Below, piece after piece: positions 1 to 8,125 of a stretch of 11,496 nucleotides of DNA; the first letter of the stretch is position 1, and every line of letters begins with the position of its first letter. The notes beneath the pieces were generated by a model, which was given only the letters and a program-made list of their open reading frames with translations, had not been told where the DNA came from and ran no database searches. This DNA comes from an uncultured Hungatella sp. (GTDB lineage Bacteria > Bacillota > Clostridia > Lachnospirales > Lachnospiraceae), in assembly GCA_910585645.1 (NCBI GenBank), contig CAJUFP010000131.1, positions 1 through 11,496 of the forward strand. The letters are read 5' to 3'. The translations under genes and the position numbers were made by a program.

Positions 1-379
1 GATGTCGTCTTGTTTTTTTATTTCTTAATATTCCCCAGGTAAAGTTACACTATCTCTCTGTACCCAGGAAATTCCTTAACTGACTCTAACCCGGATAAAC
101 CGGAACTTTAATTTCGTCATATTTGATATATGATTAAGTGAGCAAAGGCGGAGTTAGTCGTGGAGCCAGAGAGAGAAGGGAGGCTGTGTGCCGTTCGGGC
201 TCATCGGAATGTTTGGCATATCTGAACCCGGACAGGACATCTCTCCTTCTCTGTCTGGCTCCGCGACTCCCCCGCCCCTTGCTCACTCAACAATACACCA
301 ATAATTTTTCGTAAAAAAATCATTCTTAAGCTCCAAAAAAGCCTGCAATATACTTGTTCAGAGACAGTCCTAAAAAAAT
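1..379. other. Gene-free left end
   Basis: No convincing coding frame is visible on either strand. The outer parts (1-133 and 291-379) are AT-rich. The middle is dominated by the long inverted repeat at 134-290, listed separately. The stretch lies 3' of the AraC-family gene, which ends at 380, so part of it may be that gene's 3' untranslated region. No hairpin followed by a T-run suited to terminating the minus-strand transcript is visible between 291 and 379. Confidence 0.6.
134..290. repeat. Long imperfect inverted repeat, potential 70-bp hairpin
   Basis: The left arm (about 134-203) reads as an approximate reverse complement of the right arm (about 221-290). The outer ends match as TTAAGTGAGCAA against TTGCTCACTCAA. 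The middle pairs GGAGCCAGA (162-170) with TCTGGCTCC (254-262, one mismatch) and AGAGAAGG with CCTTCTCT. The apical part pairs GTTCGGG (193-199) with CCCGGAC (227-233), using one G-U pair. Mismatches and bulges are scattered along the stem and the loop is about 20 nt. No T-run follows on either strand, so it is not a simple terminator. It is much more GC-rich than its flanks. It could be a dispersed intergenic repeat, a MITE-like element without an obvious target duplication, or a structured RNA; the sequence alone does not decide. Confidence 0.7.
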
Positions 380-1582
380 TTATAACCGGTAATATTTTCG
401 ATACTGAATTGGAGTCATGGAATATTCCCTTTTAAAAAGTTTGATAAAATAATTTGCGTCAAGAATGCCAACCATAGTGCTTATATTTTGAACGCTTAAA
501 TCCGTATTCGACAAAAGGCGGGAGGCTTGTGTCAAACGTACCTTTTGAATATAATTGCCTGGAGTCCTTCCTGTCTCTGCCTGAAAAACAGAGATAAGAC
601 GGTTGATATTGACGTTAAGCTCATCTGCTAATTGCTTCACGGTTAAATTTTGTGAATAGTGATGTTCAATATAATGCATTGCGTTTGATACAAGATTGCT
701 GTATTGATGGTTTTTGTGAGAAAGGATTTCCTTGCAGAAAGCATTAACCATCTTTTCCTTTTCTTTAAAAATTTCCTCAACCGATTTGGCTTTTTGGGTC
801 GTGATAGTATTTTGGGTGGACACTAAATCGATAACAGCGGCGGGGAGTCTGGCGCGCATCGCCGAGATTCTTACCATTGTACGTACAATAGCAGCCCCAA
901 TCCGTTCACTTTCTAACGTAGTTCCAAGTTCTTTTAAAAAGGCCACATCCCTCTGCATATTTCTTAAATTCAAAATTGCGGCGTGAAAATTTCCGTTTTC
1001 AACATCTCTCATAAAACGTTGTTCCAGTTGATAACGTTCCTGAATTAATTCCGAGTAATTTTTTCGAAAAGAAAGGTCAGACTCCTGTTTCTCCGGTAAA
1101 TTAGGCTTATTCGATAAATTGATATATTCCACCTCCCGATCTTTGGAAGATGGCTGCAGAGTATGAAGAAGAGAGCAAATGATATGTATCGCATTTTCTT
1201 CGCTGATAACGGGAAACTGGCTTCGGTACGATAACAGGTCATTAGAAGAACATGTGGAAAGCTGATGATGACTAATATATTTCATACAGTCCTGTTTTGT
1301 CATAATCAGAGGACAGAGAGGGCCTGCGACAACAGGAGTTTCATCTATGAGAAACAAGATAAAATGGATATCAAACTGGTCGGTAATATAGTATAGTTTA
1401 TCGGCAGCTAATGTCAGACAAAGCCGCTTTAAGGCAGCAGGATTCAAGAAACTTTGTATGGTATGAAGCATATAGGTTTCACTGAAAGACTGTATAACTT
1501 CGTCAGTATCCAGGCACTGAACTGACAAGTAACAGATATCATGGATTAATTGTTGGGCGACTTGAAAGGACTGGGATATCAT
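380..1582 (-). CDS. AraC-family transcriptional regulator
   Basis: This is a DNA-binding regulator of 400 residues. The C-terminal 100 residues (about 298-400) form an AraC/XylS-type double helix-turn-helix. The first recognition unit is around 313-334 (LTVKQLADELNVN...) and the second around 362-386 (LSVQNIS...NYFIKLFKRE), ending with the typical M-T-P-x-x-Y-R segment. The N-terminal 290 residues are not a cupin like that of AraC itself. They resemble the long sensor/linker region common in AraC proteins of Clostridia, with a stretch after about residue 180 that is rich in charged helices. There is no membrane segment, so it is cytosolic. The start is supported by AGGAG at 1589-1593, 6 nt before the ATG. 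It is divergent from the symporter-GH2-GH88 operon, which it most likely activates in response to an imported sugar; that role is inferred from position only. Confidence 0.9.
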   Translation of the reverse strand: MISQSFQVAQQLIHDICYLSVQCLDTDEVIQSFSETYMLHTIQSFLNPAALKRLCLTLAADKLYYITDQFDIHFILFLIDETPVVAGPLCPLIMTKQDCMKYISHHQLSTCSSNDLLSYRSQFPVISEENAIHIICSLLHTLQPSSKDREVEYINLSNKPNLPEKQESDLSFRKNYSELIQERYQLEQRFMRDVENGNFHAAILNLRNMQRDVAFLKELGTTLESERIGAAIVRTMVRISAMRARLPAAVIDLVSTQNTITTQKAKSVEEIFKEKEKMVNAFCKEILSHKNHQYSNLVSNAMHYIEHHYSQNLTVKQLADELNVNINRLISVFQAETGRTPGNYIQKVRLTQASRLLSNTDLSVQNISTMVGILDANYFIKLFKREYSMTPIQYRKYYRL

Positions 1583-1600
1583 AAAAATCTCCTTTTGTGA

Positions 1601-1615
1601 TAAAATACTATTTTA
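1601..1615. promoter_or_regulatory. Perfect palindrome over the regulator's -10 box
   Basis: TAAAATA-C-TATTTTA is a perfect 15-nt palindrome with 7-bp arms. It lies inside a wider inverted repeat, GTGATA (1597-1602) with TATCAC (1629-1634). Its position over the -10 box and start site of the AraC-family gene makes it a candidate operator. It is AT-rich, so chance occurrence is possible, and AraC proteins more often bind direct repeats. Confidence 0.35.
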
Positions 1616-1638
1616 CATGATTTTATTCTATCACACAA
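1610..1638 (-). promoter_or_regulatory. Promoter of the AraC-family gene
   Basis: On the minus strand, TTGTGT (1633-1638) and TAAAAT (1610-1615) are separated by exactly 17 bp and match the sigma-A -35 and -10 boxes well. Transcription would start near 1603, giving a leader of about 20 nt. The -10 box and start point fall inside the perfect palindrome at 1601-1615, which suggests repression or autoregulation. Confidence 0.6.
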
Positions 1639-1648
1639 CAAAAAAATA

Positions 1649-1678
1649 TGCTACTATTTTTATAGACAATTCGAATTG
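1649..1678 (+). promoter_or_regulatory. Probable operon promoter with downstream palindrome
   Basis: TG-C-TACTAT (1649-1657) fits an extended -10 box. The position 17 bp upstream (TATCAC, 1629-1634) is a poor -35 box, as expected of a promoter that needs an activator. The perfect 12-bp palindrome CAATTCGAATTG (1667-1678) lies just after the expected start point near 1664, where a bound protein would block transcription or shape the leader. The symporter's ribosome site AGGAG (1697-1701) follows. The promoter call is tentative; the palindrome is seen directly. Confidence 0.4.
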
Positions 1679-1706
1679 CAAAAATTACATAAAGTGAGGA
1701 GAAGTC

Positions 1707-3203
1707 ATGAAAGAAAGTGGGCAAAAGTATGTTATGGAGAAGGGAATCCATAGAGTAGAACCATGGAGAATCGTTGGATTTTCAGGGGTAAATCTGGCAG
1801 TAAACCTGTATATGGGTTTAACTATGTACATGTCTTACTATTTAAATGGATTTGTGGGCATGGCTGTTATTTTTGCTTCCAGTTTTTCCACCGTTATGAG
1901 GTTGTGGGACGGGGTAACGGACCCTATGGTGGGATTTGTGGTTGACAAATTTGGATATCGAGCAGGGAAAACCAGAATCTGTATGACCATAGGCGGTGTT
2001 CTGCTCTTTGTCAACAGTTTCTTCATGTTCCGTGTTACCCATCATCTGCCGGAAGGCGGAGCTGCAAGAGGTATCTTTTTTACCGTATTTGCGCTGCTGT
2101 TCTATATCGGCTATACGTTCCTCAACGTAAGTATGCATACTGGTAATGTGTGCCTGACAAACGATCCGGGACAGCGTCCGTTTTTAAGTGTTGTGGGGAC
2201 AATTTTAGTGCGGATGTCCCGTTCCCTGGTTCAGATTTATGTGGCAGGTTTGGTGGTAAAGTATGGAAAAATGTCATCCATCGGAGTATTTGAGGATATG
2301 TGGCTCTTAACCGCCGTGGCGGCAAGTATTTGTATTGCGATCGCTTTCGTTTCCATTGCGCCAAAAGACATTCCTGCCTTTACTGCCATCACGAAAGAAA
2401 AGCAGGTTGTAAAATTTAAAGACTACATAAGAGTATTGAAAACCAACAAACCTCTGCAGATGCTGATTGTATCGGCAGCCACGGATAAGCTGGCTTCCAG
2501 CTGCAGAATCAGCGCGGTCAGCGTTGTGGTCTTTGGCATTATTATTGGCAATTTTCAGCTTAATGGAGGCTGGTCTCTCTATACGACCATTTTGGGGCTG
2601 GTGATGATGACCCTTGGAGTTGGAGCCATCGGCGGGAAGCTGGGGTTAAAGAAAGCCATGCAGGTAGGAAGCTGGGGAGTTGTAATCTTTAATACCATTA
2701 TCGTGGCGCTGTTTGTGGTCGCGGATCCGAAAACCCTCAATCTGCCGGGATATGTAAATGGATATGGGCAGGCATTTACAGGATTTACATTCTTCACAGT
2801 GGCGCTGTTTTTATTATCTATTCTGGGAGAAGGCTCTCAGATGATTTGCACTTCCGCTATTCCACCGATGATTGCGGATATTAATGATTATGAAGCCAGC
2901 CGCAGCGGAAAATATATGCCGGGCATGGTAGCTACCGTGTATACGTTTATCGACAAGCTGATTTCTGCGGCGGCTCCGTCTTTAGTGGGAATCGCCTTTG
3001 CCTGGATTGGATTTGCAGACAAGCTTCCTGATGTGGATACCCCCGGCACAACAGCCCTTTTTGTATTCGGATTATTTTTCTATTACGGAACTTCCATACT
3101 GGGAGCATTGTGCAATACCATTGCCATGAAGTATTATGAACTGACGCCTCAGAAAATGGAAGAGGTAAGGGAAAAGATGGAACAGTTAAGACATGAAGGT
3201 TAA
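1707..3203 (+). CDS. GPH-family (MelB-like) sugar:cation symporter
   Basis: This 498-residue membrane protein is predicted to import a glycoside or uronide together with a cation. It has about twelve hydrophobic segments. Residues 65-73 (RLWDGVTDP) followed by D-K-F-G-Y-R-A-G-K-T-R (80-90) are the signature of the glycoside-pentoside-hexuronide family. D68 and D72 line up with the two cation-site aspartates of MelB. The late cytoplasmic motif IADINDYEASRSGKYMPGMV (389-408) leads to K417 in F-I-D-K, matching the MelB lysine region. The length is close to MelB (about 470). The start has AGGAG at 1697-1701, 5 nt before the ATG. It is the first gene of the operon, 15 nt ahead of the GH2 gene, so its substrate is presumably what GH2 and GH88 hydrolyse. 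The exact sugar cannot be read from the sequence; a UidB-like glucuronide carrier is one option. Confidence 0.88.
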   Translation: MKESGQKYVMEKGIHRVEPWRIVGFSGVNLAVNLYMGLTMYMSYYLNGFVGMAVIFASSFSTVMRLWDGVTDPMVGFVVDKFGYRAGKTRICMTIGGVLLFVNSFFMFRVTHHLPEGGAARGIFFTVFALLFYIGYTFLNVSMHTGNVCLTNDPGQRPFLSVVGTILVRMSRSLVQIYVAGLVVKYGKMSSIGVFEDMWLLTAVAASICIAIAFVSIAPKDIPAFTAITKEKQVVKFKDYIRVLKTNKPLQMLIVSAATDKLASSCRISAVSVVVFGIIIGNFQLNGGWSLYTTILGLVMMTLGVGAIGGKLGLKKAMQVGSWGVVIFNTIIVALFVVADPKTLNLPGYVNGYGQAFTGFTFFTVALFLLSILGEGSQMICTSAIPPMIADINDYEASRSGKYMPGMVATVYTFIDKLISAAAPSLVGIAFAWIGFADKLPDVDTPGTTALFVFGLFFYYGTSILGALCNTIAMKYYELTPQKMEEVREKMEQLRHEG

Positions 3204-3218
3204 AGAGAGGAATAACCG

Positions 3219-5453
3219 ATGGAACATATCAATTCAGGCTGGGAGTTTCAGAAGCTTTATCAGACGGATATAGACAGCATCTGCAATATGGAGGAGATTT
3301 CTTTTGACAGGGAGGCATTTGAGCAGGTGGATTTGCCCCATACATGGTATTCGGAGGAAAATCCTTATAAGGGAACGGCCGTATACCGAAAAAAAGTAAT
3401 GCTGGATTATAAAGAAGGTAATCAGGTTTTTCTTAATTTTCAGGCAGCAGACCGGTGGTGCAAGGTATTTGTCAACAGGCATTATGTGGGAGAACATAAA
3501 GGAGGGTATTCTGCTTTTACGTTTCCTATCACCCAGTATTGTGAGCCTGGGAAGGAGAATGAACTGGATATTTTTCTGGATAACCGTTCCTGGGAGGAAA
3601 TCTCTCCGCTTACAGGAGACTTTACCGTATTCGGCGGGCTGTATCGGGGTATAAACCTGATCATTGCGGAACATGTATGCTTTGACCGGAGCTATTATGG
3701 AACATCCGGATTGATTGTGCGTACAAAAATTCTGGAGGATGGAACAGGAGAGATTTTGGCGGAGCCTCATTTGTACAATGCCAAAGGGAGAGACGTTCAG
3801 ATCGATTATCGTGTGCTGTCGCCAAGACAGGAGATAACTGCCTGCAAAACAGAATTGGGGGAGAATATCTGCCACATAGAAGTTCCGAATCCCGTTTTGT
3901 GGAACGGATTAAAAAAACCGTCCCTATACTGCCTGCATGCGGAGCTTAAAGCAGAGGGAAAAGTGGTGGACCGCGCGGAAATACCCCTGGGATTTCGGAG
4001 TATTTCCATAGACGGAGAAAAGGGATTCTTTCTCAATGGGGAGAATATAAAACTTAACGGGGTTGCCAAACATCAGGATTATGACGGCGTGTTTAACGCA
4101 ACAAATGAGGATCATTGGAATCAGGATATCCATGATATTTTAGAAATTGGAGCCAACAGCGTCAGGCTTTCCCACTATCAGCATCCCCAGGAAATGTACC
4201 GGCTGTGCGATGAACAGGGGCTGGTTGTCTGGGCGGAGATTCCCATGCTTAAGATGACAGAACGTGAAGCTTTGCTGGAGAATGCGTGCAGTCAGCTGAA
4301 AGAACTGATTTTGCAGAATATCCATCATCCGTCTATCTGCTTTTGGGGAATCCAGAATGAGATTGCCATGTTTGGCGAGAATCAGGGGATGTATGAGCGG
4401 GTGAAACGTCTTGGGGATTTGGCCAAACAGCTGGACCCTTCACGAATCAGTTCCTGCGCCAATCTGTTTTGCGTAAAAAATGACAGCGTTTTAAATCAAC
4501 TTACGGAGGCAGTAGGATACAATATTTATTTCGGATGGTATTACGGAGAGATGAAGGACAGCGAGGCTTTTGTGGAAAAGTTTCATGAGGAGAATCCCCA
4601 TATACCCCTGGGGATCACGGAATATGGAGTGGACTGCAATCTGGCGTTCCACTCCCAGGAACCCAAGGTAAAAGTCTATTCCGAAGAATTTCAGGCTTTG
4701 TACCATGAAACCGTTTATCCCATGTTTAAAAGCAAGCCATACATATGGGGGACTTATGTGTGGAATTTGTATGATTTTAGCAGCGAGATTCGGGATGAGG
4801 GCGGTTTGAAACATAAAAACGGCAAAGGACTCATTACATTTGACAGAAAAATTAAGAAAGACGCATACTATTATTATATGGCTCAGTGGTCATCGAAGCC
4901 ATTTGTAAAAATAACCCAGAGCCGGTTCGTTAAGCGGGAACAGCCTGAAATATGCATTACCGTATATTCCAATCAAAAAGAAGTGGATCTGTATGTAAAC
5001 CAAGATTGCTATAAAGGTTTTTCGGAGTCCGGAGTTTTTCATTTTTATAAGATTGCTCTTAGACAGGGAGAAAACAGGGTAAAAGCAGTAAGCGGGGAAT
5101 GGGAAGACGAGGCTGTGTTCTGTGGGGTAACGGAAAAAGAACTCTCTTATGTTTATGTCGATTCCAACCCGGGTTTAAACGTAAAGAACTGGTTTACGGA
5201 TGTAGTTGAAGAGGAAAGGATGTTTCCTAAGGGTATGTTCTCTATCAGGGAATCCTGCAAAGATCTTTTGGAAAGCGAGCAGGCGATGGCGGTGATAGAA
5301 GAATTTTCGGCGGAGTTAGCAAAGCAGATGAGGGAACGGCAGGGAATGATGCCGCTGGAGCGTATTTTAAGTTACATGAAAAAAGAAGTCACAGATGAAC
5401 AGTGCAGAGAATTAAACGAGAAGTTAATTCAAATAGCAAAGGGAAAAAAGTGA
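3219..5453 (+). CDS. GH2 glycosidase, probable beta-glucuronidase-type
   Basis: This retaining exo-glycosidase of 744 residues has the GH2 layout: jelly-roll sugar-binding domain (about 1-165), Ig-like domain (170-265), TIM barrel (267-565), a further beta domain (about 580-655) and a helical tail (about 674-744). The barrel opens with F-F-L-N-G-E-N-I-K-L-N-G-V. E381 in F-W-G-I-Q-N-E is the acid/base and E468 in G-I-T-E-Y-G the nucleophile. N534-G-K536 before the G-L-I-T-F-D-R-K motif matches the N-x-K carboxylate-binding signature of beta-glucuronidases (E. coli N566/K568) at similar spacing from the nucleophile. Related beta-galactosidases can carry a similar N-x-K, so substrate is not settled; beta-galacturonidase or beta-galactosidase are alternatives. 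There is no signal peptide, so it acts in the cytosol on imported substrate. The ribosome site AGAGAGGA is at 3204-3211. The gene sits between the symporter and the GH88 gene. Confidence 0.87.
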   Translation: MEHINSGWEFQKLYQTDIDSICNMEEISFDREAFEQVDLPHTWYSEENPYKGTAVYRKKVMLDYKEGNQVFLNFQAADRWCKVFVNRHYVGEHKGGYSAFTFPITQYCEPGKENELDIFLDNRSWEEISPLTGDFTVFGGLYRGINLIIAEHVCFDRSYYGTSGLIVRTKILEDGTGEILAEPHLYNAKGRDVQIDYRVLSPRQEITACKTELGENICHIEVPNPVLWNGLKKPSLYCLHAELKAEGKVVDRAEIPLGFRSISIDGEKGFFLNGENIKLNGVAKHQDYDGVFNATNEDHWNQDIHDILEIGANSVRLSHYQHPQEMYRLCDEQGLVVWAEIPMLKMTEREALLENACSQLKELILQNIHHPSICFWGIQNEIAMFGENQGMYERVKRLGDLAKQLDPSRISSCANLFCVKNDSVLNQLTEAVGYNIYFGWYYGEMKDSEAFVEKFHEENPHIPLGITEYGVDCNLAFHSQEPKVKVYSEEFQALYHETVYPMFKSKPYIWGTYVWNLYDFSSEIRDEGGLKHKNGKGLITFDRKIKKDAYYYYMAQWSSKPFVKITQSRFVKREQPEICITVYSNQKEVDLYVNQDCYKGFSESGVFHFYKIALRQGENRVKAVSGEWEDEAVFCGVTEKELSYVYVDSNPGLNVKNWFTDVVEEERMFPKGMFSIRESCKDLLESEQAMAVIEEFSAELAKQMRERQGMMPLERILSYMKKEVTDEQCRELNEKLIQIAKGKK

Positions 5454-5463
5454 GGATTTACAG

Positions 5464-6618
5464 ATGGATGAATCTTTGAAAACGGAAGCTCCGAATTGGC
5501 TGGACGGTGTATTGGTTAAGCTAAAGACAAAAGTAAAACAAGAAGCCGAGAGGCTGGGTGATATCATACCGTATATACCCAAAGATGGAAAATACAGGGA
5601 TATAGATACCGGGGAAGGTATCTATATGTGGACCAATGGTTTTTGGGCGGGAATTCTCTGGCACTTATTTTATGAGACAGGGGATTGTATCTATGCTGAT
5701 ACTGCCAGGAAAATTGAAACAAGATTGGACGGGGCCCTTCATGGATTCGAAGGACTGTATCATGATGTAGGGTTTATGTTTTCATTATCTGCGGTTGCCG
5801 ATTACCGCATTACAGAGAACAGGCAGTCAAAAATACGGGGGCTCCATGCGGCTACAATTTTAGCCGGGCGATATAATCCTACAGGAGAATATATACGGGC
5901 CTGGAATCAGCCTTCATGGACAAAAGAAGATGTATCTGGATGGGTTATTATTGACAGCATGATGAATTTACCGCTGCTATATTGGGCCGGTTTGGAAACA
6001 GGCGATTCAAGATTCGGGGACATCGCCGTCCGCCATGCAAATACAATCTTACGGTATGGACTGAGGGAAGACGGGAGCACGAATCATATCATTGTGCTAA
6101 ACCCGAAGACAGGGGAGTTTGTGGATAATCCAAGGGGACAAGGGTTTGCTTCCGGCTCATCCTGGAGCAGAGGCCAGGCATGGGCATTATACGGATTTGC
6201 CTTGAGCTATCGATATACGGGAGAAAAAAAGTTTTTGGATGCTTCAAAACGTTCTGCCCACTATTGTATCGCGAATCTGTCATTAAACGACTGGCTGCCG
6301 GCAGTAGATTTTCGTTCTCCGGAGCATTTTGCAAAATTTGATTCAACCGCGGGAATGGCGATTGCGGCAGGACTGCTTGAACTGGCGGAACATGTGGATG
6401 AATATGAGAAGGAATTGTATGATAAATCGGCAGTCAAAATTTTGAAAGCCTGTGAAAGGAAGTTCTGTAACTGGAACCCTGAGGAAGATGGTATTGTTAC
6501 AGGGGGAACCGTCCTTTATCACAGCAAAGAAAACGCGAATGTTCCGATTATTTACGGAGATTACTTTTTTGCGGAGGCAGTTATGCGTTTGAGAGGGAAG
6601 CATATTTTGCTGTGGTAA
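5464..6618 (+). CDS. GH88 unsaturated glucuronyl hydrolase
   Basis: This 384-residue (alpha/alpha)6-barrel hydrolase is predicted to remove a 4,5-unsaturated uronic acid from the non-reducing end of oligosaccharides made by polysaccharide lyases, by hydration of the double bond. Family marks are W-T-N-G-F-W-A-G near residue 60, H-D-V-G-F with D101, I-I-D-S-M-M-N-L with D164, and the S-S-W-S-R-G-Q-A-W-A segment. D101 and D164 correspond in spacing to D88 and D149 of Bacillus UGL. The length is typical (about 375-400). No signal peptide is present, so it is cytosolic. The start is 10 nt after the GH2 stop, with GTGAGGA at 5450-5456 overlapping that stop, implying coupled translation. It is the last gene of the operon, before the terminator at 6632. 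GH105 is a related alternative, but the motifs favour GH88. No lyase gene is visible, so any lyase must be encoded elsewhere. Confidence 0.88.
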   Translation: MDESLKTEAPNWLDGVLVKLKTKVKQEAERLGDIIPYIPKDGKYRDIDTGEGIYMWTNGFWAGILWHLFYETGDCIYADTARKIETRLDGALHGFEGLYHDVGFMFSLSAVADYRITENRQSKIRGLHAATILAGRYNPTGEYIRAWNQPSWTKEDVSGWVIIDSMMNLPLLYWAGLETGDSRFGDIAVRHANTILRYGLREDGSTNHIIVLNPKTGEFVDNPRGQGFASGSSWSRGQAWALYGFALSYRYTGEKKFLDASKRSAHYCIANLSLNDWLPAVDFRSPEHFAKFDSTAGMAIAAGLLELAEHVDEYEKELYDKSAVKILKACERKFCNWNPEEDGIVTGGTVLYHSKENANVPIIYGDYFFAEAVMRLRGKHILLW

Positions 6619-6631
6619 TGTTAAAAAGAGG

Positions 6632-6671
6632 TGCCCAGAAACCCAATCGATGGTATCTGGGCAAATTTTTT
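6632..6671 (+). terminator. Intrinsic terminator of the carbohydrate operon
   Basis: TGCCCAGA (6632-6639) pairs perfectly with TCTGGGCA (6656-6663), and the loop region can add a few more pairs (ACC with GGT). Six T residues follow at 6666-6671. It lies 14 nt after the GH88 stop. On the minus strand the same hairpin is followed, after CCTC, by five T residues, so it may also weakly end dgt transcription, which arrives from the other side. Confidence 0.85.
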
Positions 6672-6705
6672 CCGTATGGCAATTATTGCAGCGCAATGAA
6701 AAGGC

Positions 6706-8118
6706 CTACCCAAACAACTCCTTATACAACCTCTTTGCATAATTATCCGTCATCCCGCTGATATAATCCGTCACCATCAAGATCCGCAGATACAGCCGGT
6801 CCCCCTCCCCCTTCCCCCGGGCCTGATGATGGTACATACTCTTGTAAAACCCGGATATCATATCCACAGACCGCCGCTCAATAAACGTGACCGGTTCCCC
6901 TGTGTCATACTTCACTGCCGCTGTCATAAACTGCCCCAAAAGAGAATCAATCACCCTGCGCCCCAAAAGCTCTGTCTTAATCTTCACGGAGCTGGTGTAG
7001 ATAAACTCCTCACTAAGCCTGGAAATAGCCCGGATAATATGCCCGGAAACCGTCCCCTGAAACAAATCCCCCTCCAGAGTCCCCTCCATAATCCGGTCAT
7101 ACTGCCTCACAAACCCATCCGCCGCGTCCCTCACCATCACTTCCTGCATAAACTGATTCCACCGCTGCACCGCCGTCAGTTCCGGCTTCCTGCCTCCCCG
7201 GTCCATCTCCTGCCCATACATCTGCCGAAGTTTCCTTACGCAAGCCCTGACGCCCTCTATCATTTCTCTGTCACATCGCCCCCCATCCTCCAGCATCTGC
7301 CCGTACCGCTCCATCTCCCCCGCGATCCTGGAAAAATTCAGCACGTTCTTCACCATGGCATCCTCCAGATCAGAAGCCCGGTACGCCATATCATCCGCCG
7401 CCTCCAGAAGATAGGACAGTGGATGCCTTCTGCCGTTCATCCCTGTACACCTGTCAATCTCCCGAAACAAGTCGTACTCCGCCTGGTTATACCCCCTCTT
7501 CCCATACTTCCCCTTCCCATTCTCCGTAAGTTCCTGTGAGGACACCGGATACTTAATGATAGAGGCCAGCACGCCGTAAGAAAGGTTAAACCCTTCCATC
7601 CTCCCCAGATAAGGCGTCCTGGAAAGGAGCCGCAGAGACTGGGCATTGCCCTCAAAATGGTACAAATCCTGAACCTGCCACGGACTGAGCAATTCCAAAA
7701 CCCGCCTCCCGCCCAGCTCCATCTCCCCAAGATGGGCCTGAAACCACTCCCGCACCGCGTACTCCCCAAAATGCCCAAAAGGCGGATTCCCGATATCATG
7801 AACCAGCCCCGCGCACAAAAGCACATCCGAAAACTCCTTCTCCCAGTGGCACAGAAACCATTTGTCCCTGCCCTCACCCCTCAATCTCTGAAACACCAGC
7901 TCCCCCAGCCGTTTCCCCATGGCCGACACCTCCAGGGAATGGGTCAGACGGGTCCTCACATAGTCGTCCTCCTCAAGAGGAAACACCTGGGCCTTATCCT
8001 GCAGCCTGCGAAACAGCGTGCTGCACAGAATCGTGTCATAATCATTCCTGTAAATCCCCTGCCCGTCATCCTCCCGTTTTACAAACCTCTCCTTGGAAAG
8101 CAGCCTCTCCCACTCCAT
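6706..8118 (-). CDS. dgt: Deoxyguanosinetriphosphate triphosphohydrolase (dGTPase)
   Basis: This HD-domain enzyme hydrolyses dGTP to deoxyguanosine and triphosphate and acts in the cytosol on dNTP pools. With the start chosen here it has 470 residues. Metal-site and family marks are R-L-T-H-S-L-E-V (H60), the H107-D108 pair in G-L-V-H-D-I-G-N-P-P-F-G-H-F-G-E, and the later A-D-D-M-A-Y-R-A-S-D-L-E-D-A segment with its conserved aspartates. An in-frame ATG nine codons upstream (8143-8145) has no ribosome site. The ATG at 8116-8118 is preceded by GGAGG (8126-8130) at 7-nt spacing and gives the usual family start M-E-W-E-R-L-L, so it is preferred. The gene is intact and single. Its base composition is much more GC-rich than the Fic genes beside it. 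Other HD phosphohydrolases are conceivable, but the motif set is that of Dgt. Confidence 0.92.
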   Translation of the reverse strand: MEWERLLSKERFVKREDDGQGIYRNDYDTILCSTLFRRLQDKAQVFPLEEDDYVRTRLTHSLEVSAMGKRLGELVFQRLRGEGRDKWFLCHWEKEFSDVLLCAGLVHDIGNPPFGHFGEYAVREWFQAHLGEMELGGRRVLELLSPWQVQDLYHFEGNAQSLRLLSRTPYLGRMEGFNLSYGVLASIIKYPVSSQELTENGKGKYGKRGYNQAEYDLFREIDRCTGMNGRRHPLSYLLEAADDMAYRASDLEDAMVKNVLNFSRIAGEMERYGQMLEDGGRCDREMIEGVRACVRKLRQMYGQEMDRGGRKPELTAVQRWNQFMQEVMVRDAADGFVRQYDRIMEGTLEGDLFQGTVSGHIIRAISRLSEEFIYTSSVKIKTELLGRRVIDSLLGQFMTAAVKYDTGEPVTFIERRSVDMISGFYKSMYHHQARGKGEGDRLYLRILMVTDYISGMTDNYAKRLYKELFG

Positions 8119-8125
8119 ATCCACC

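Noticed and set aside
134..290. Reading the long hairpin as a rho-independent terminator for the AraC-family gene
   Set aside because: No T-run follows the stem on either strand, and it lies about 90 nt or more beyond the stop codon. The structure is also far longer than a normal terminator.
3234..3875. 213-residue minus-strand frame within the GH2 gene
   Set aside because: It is antisense to an intact GH2 N-terminal domain and shows no motif or ribosome site.
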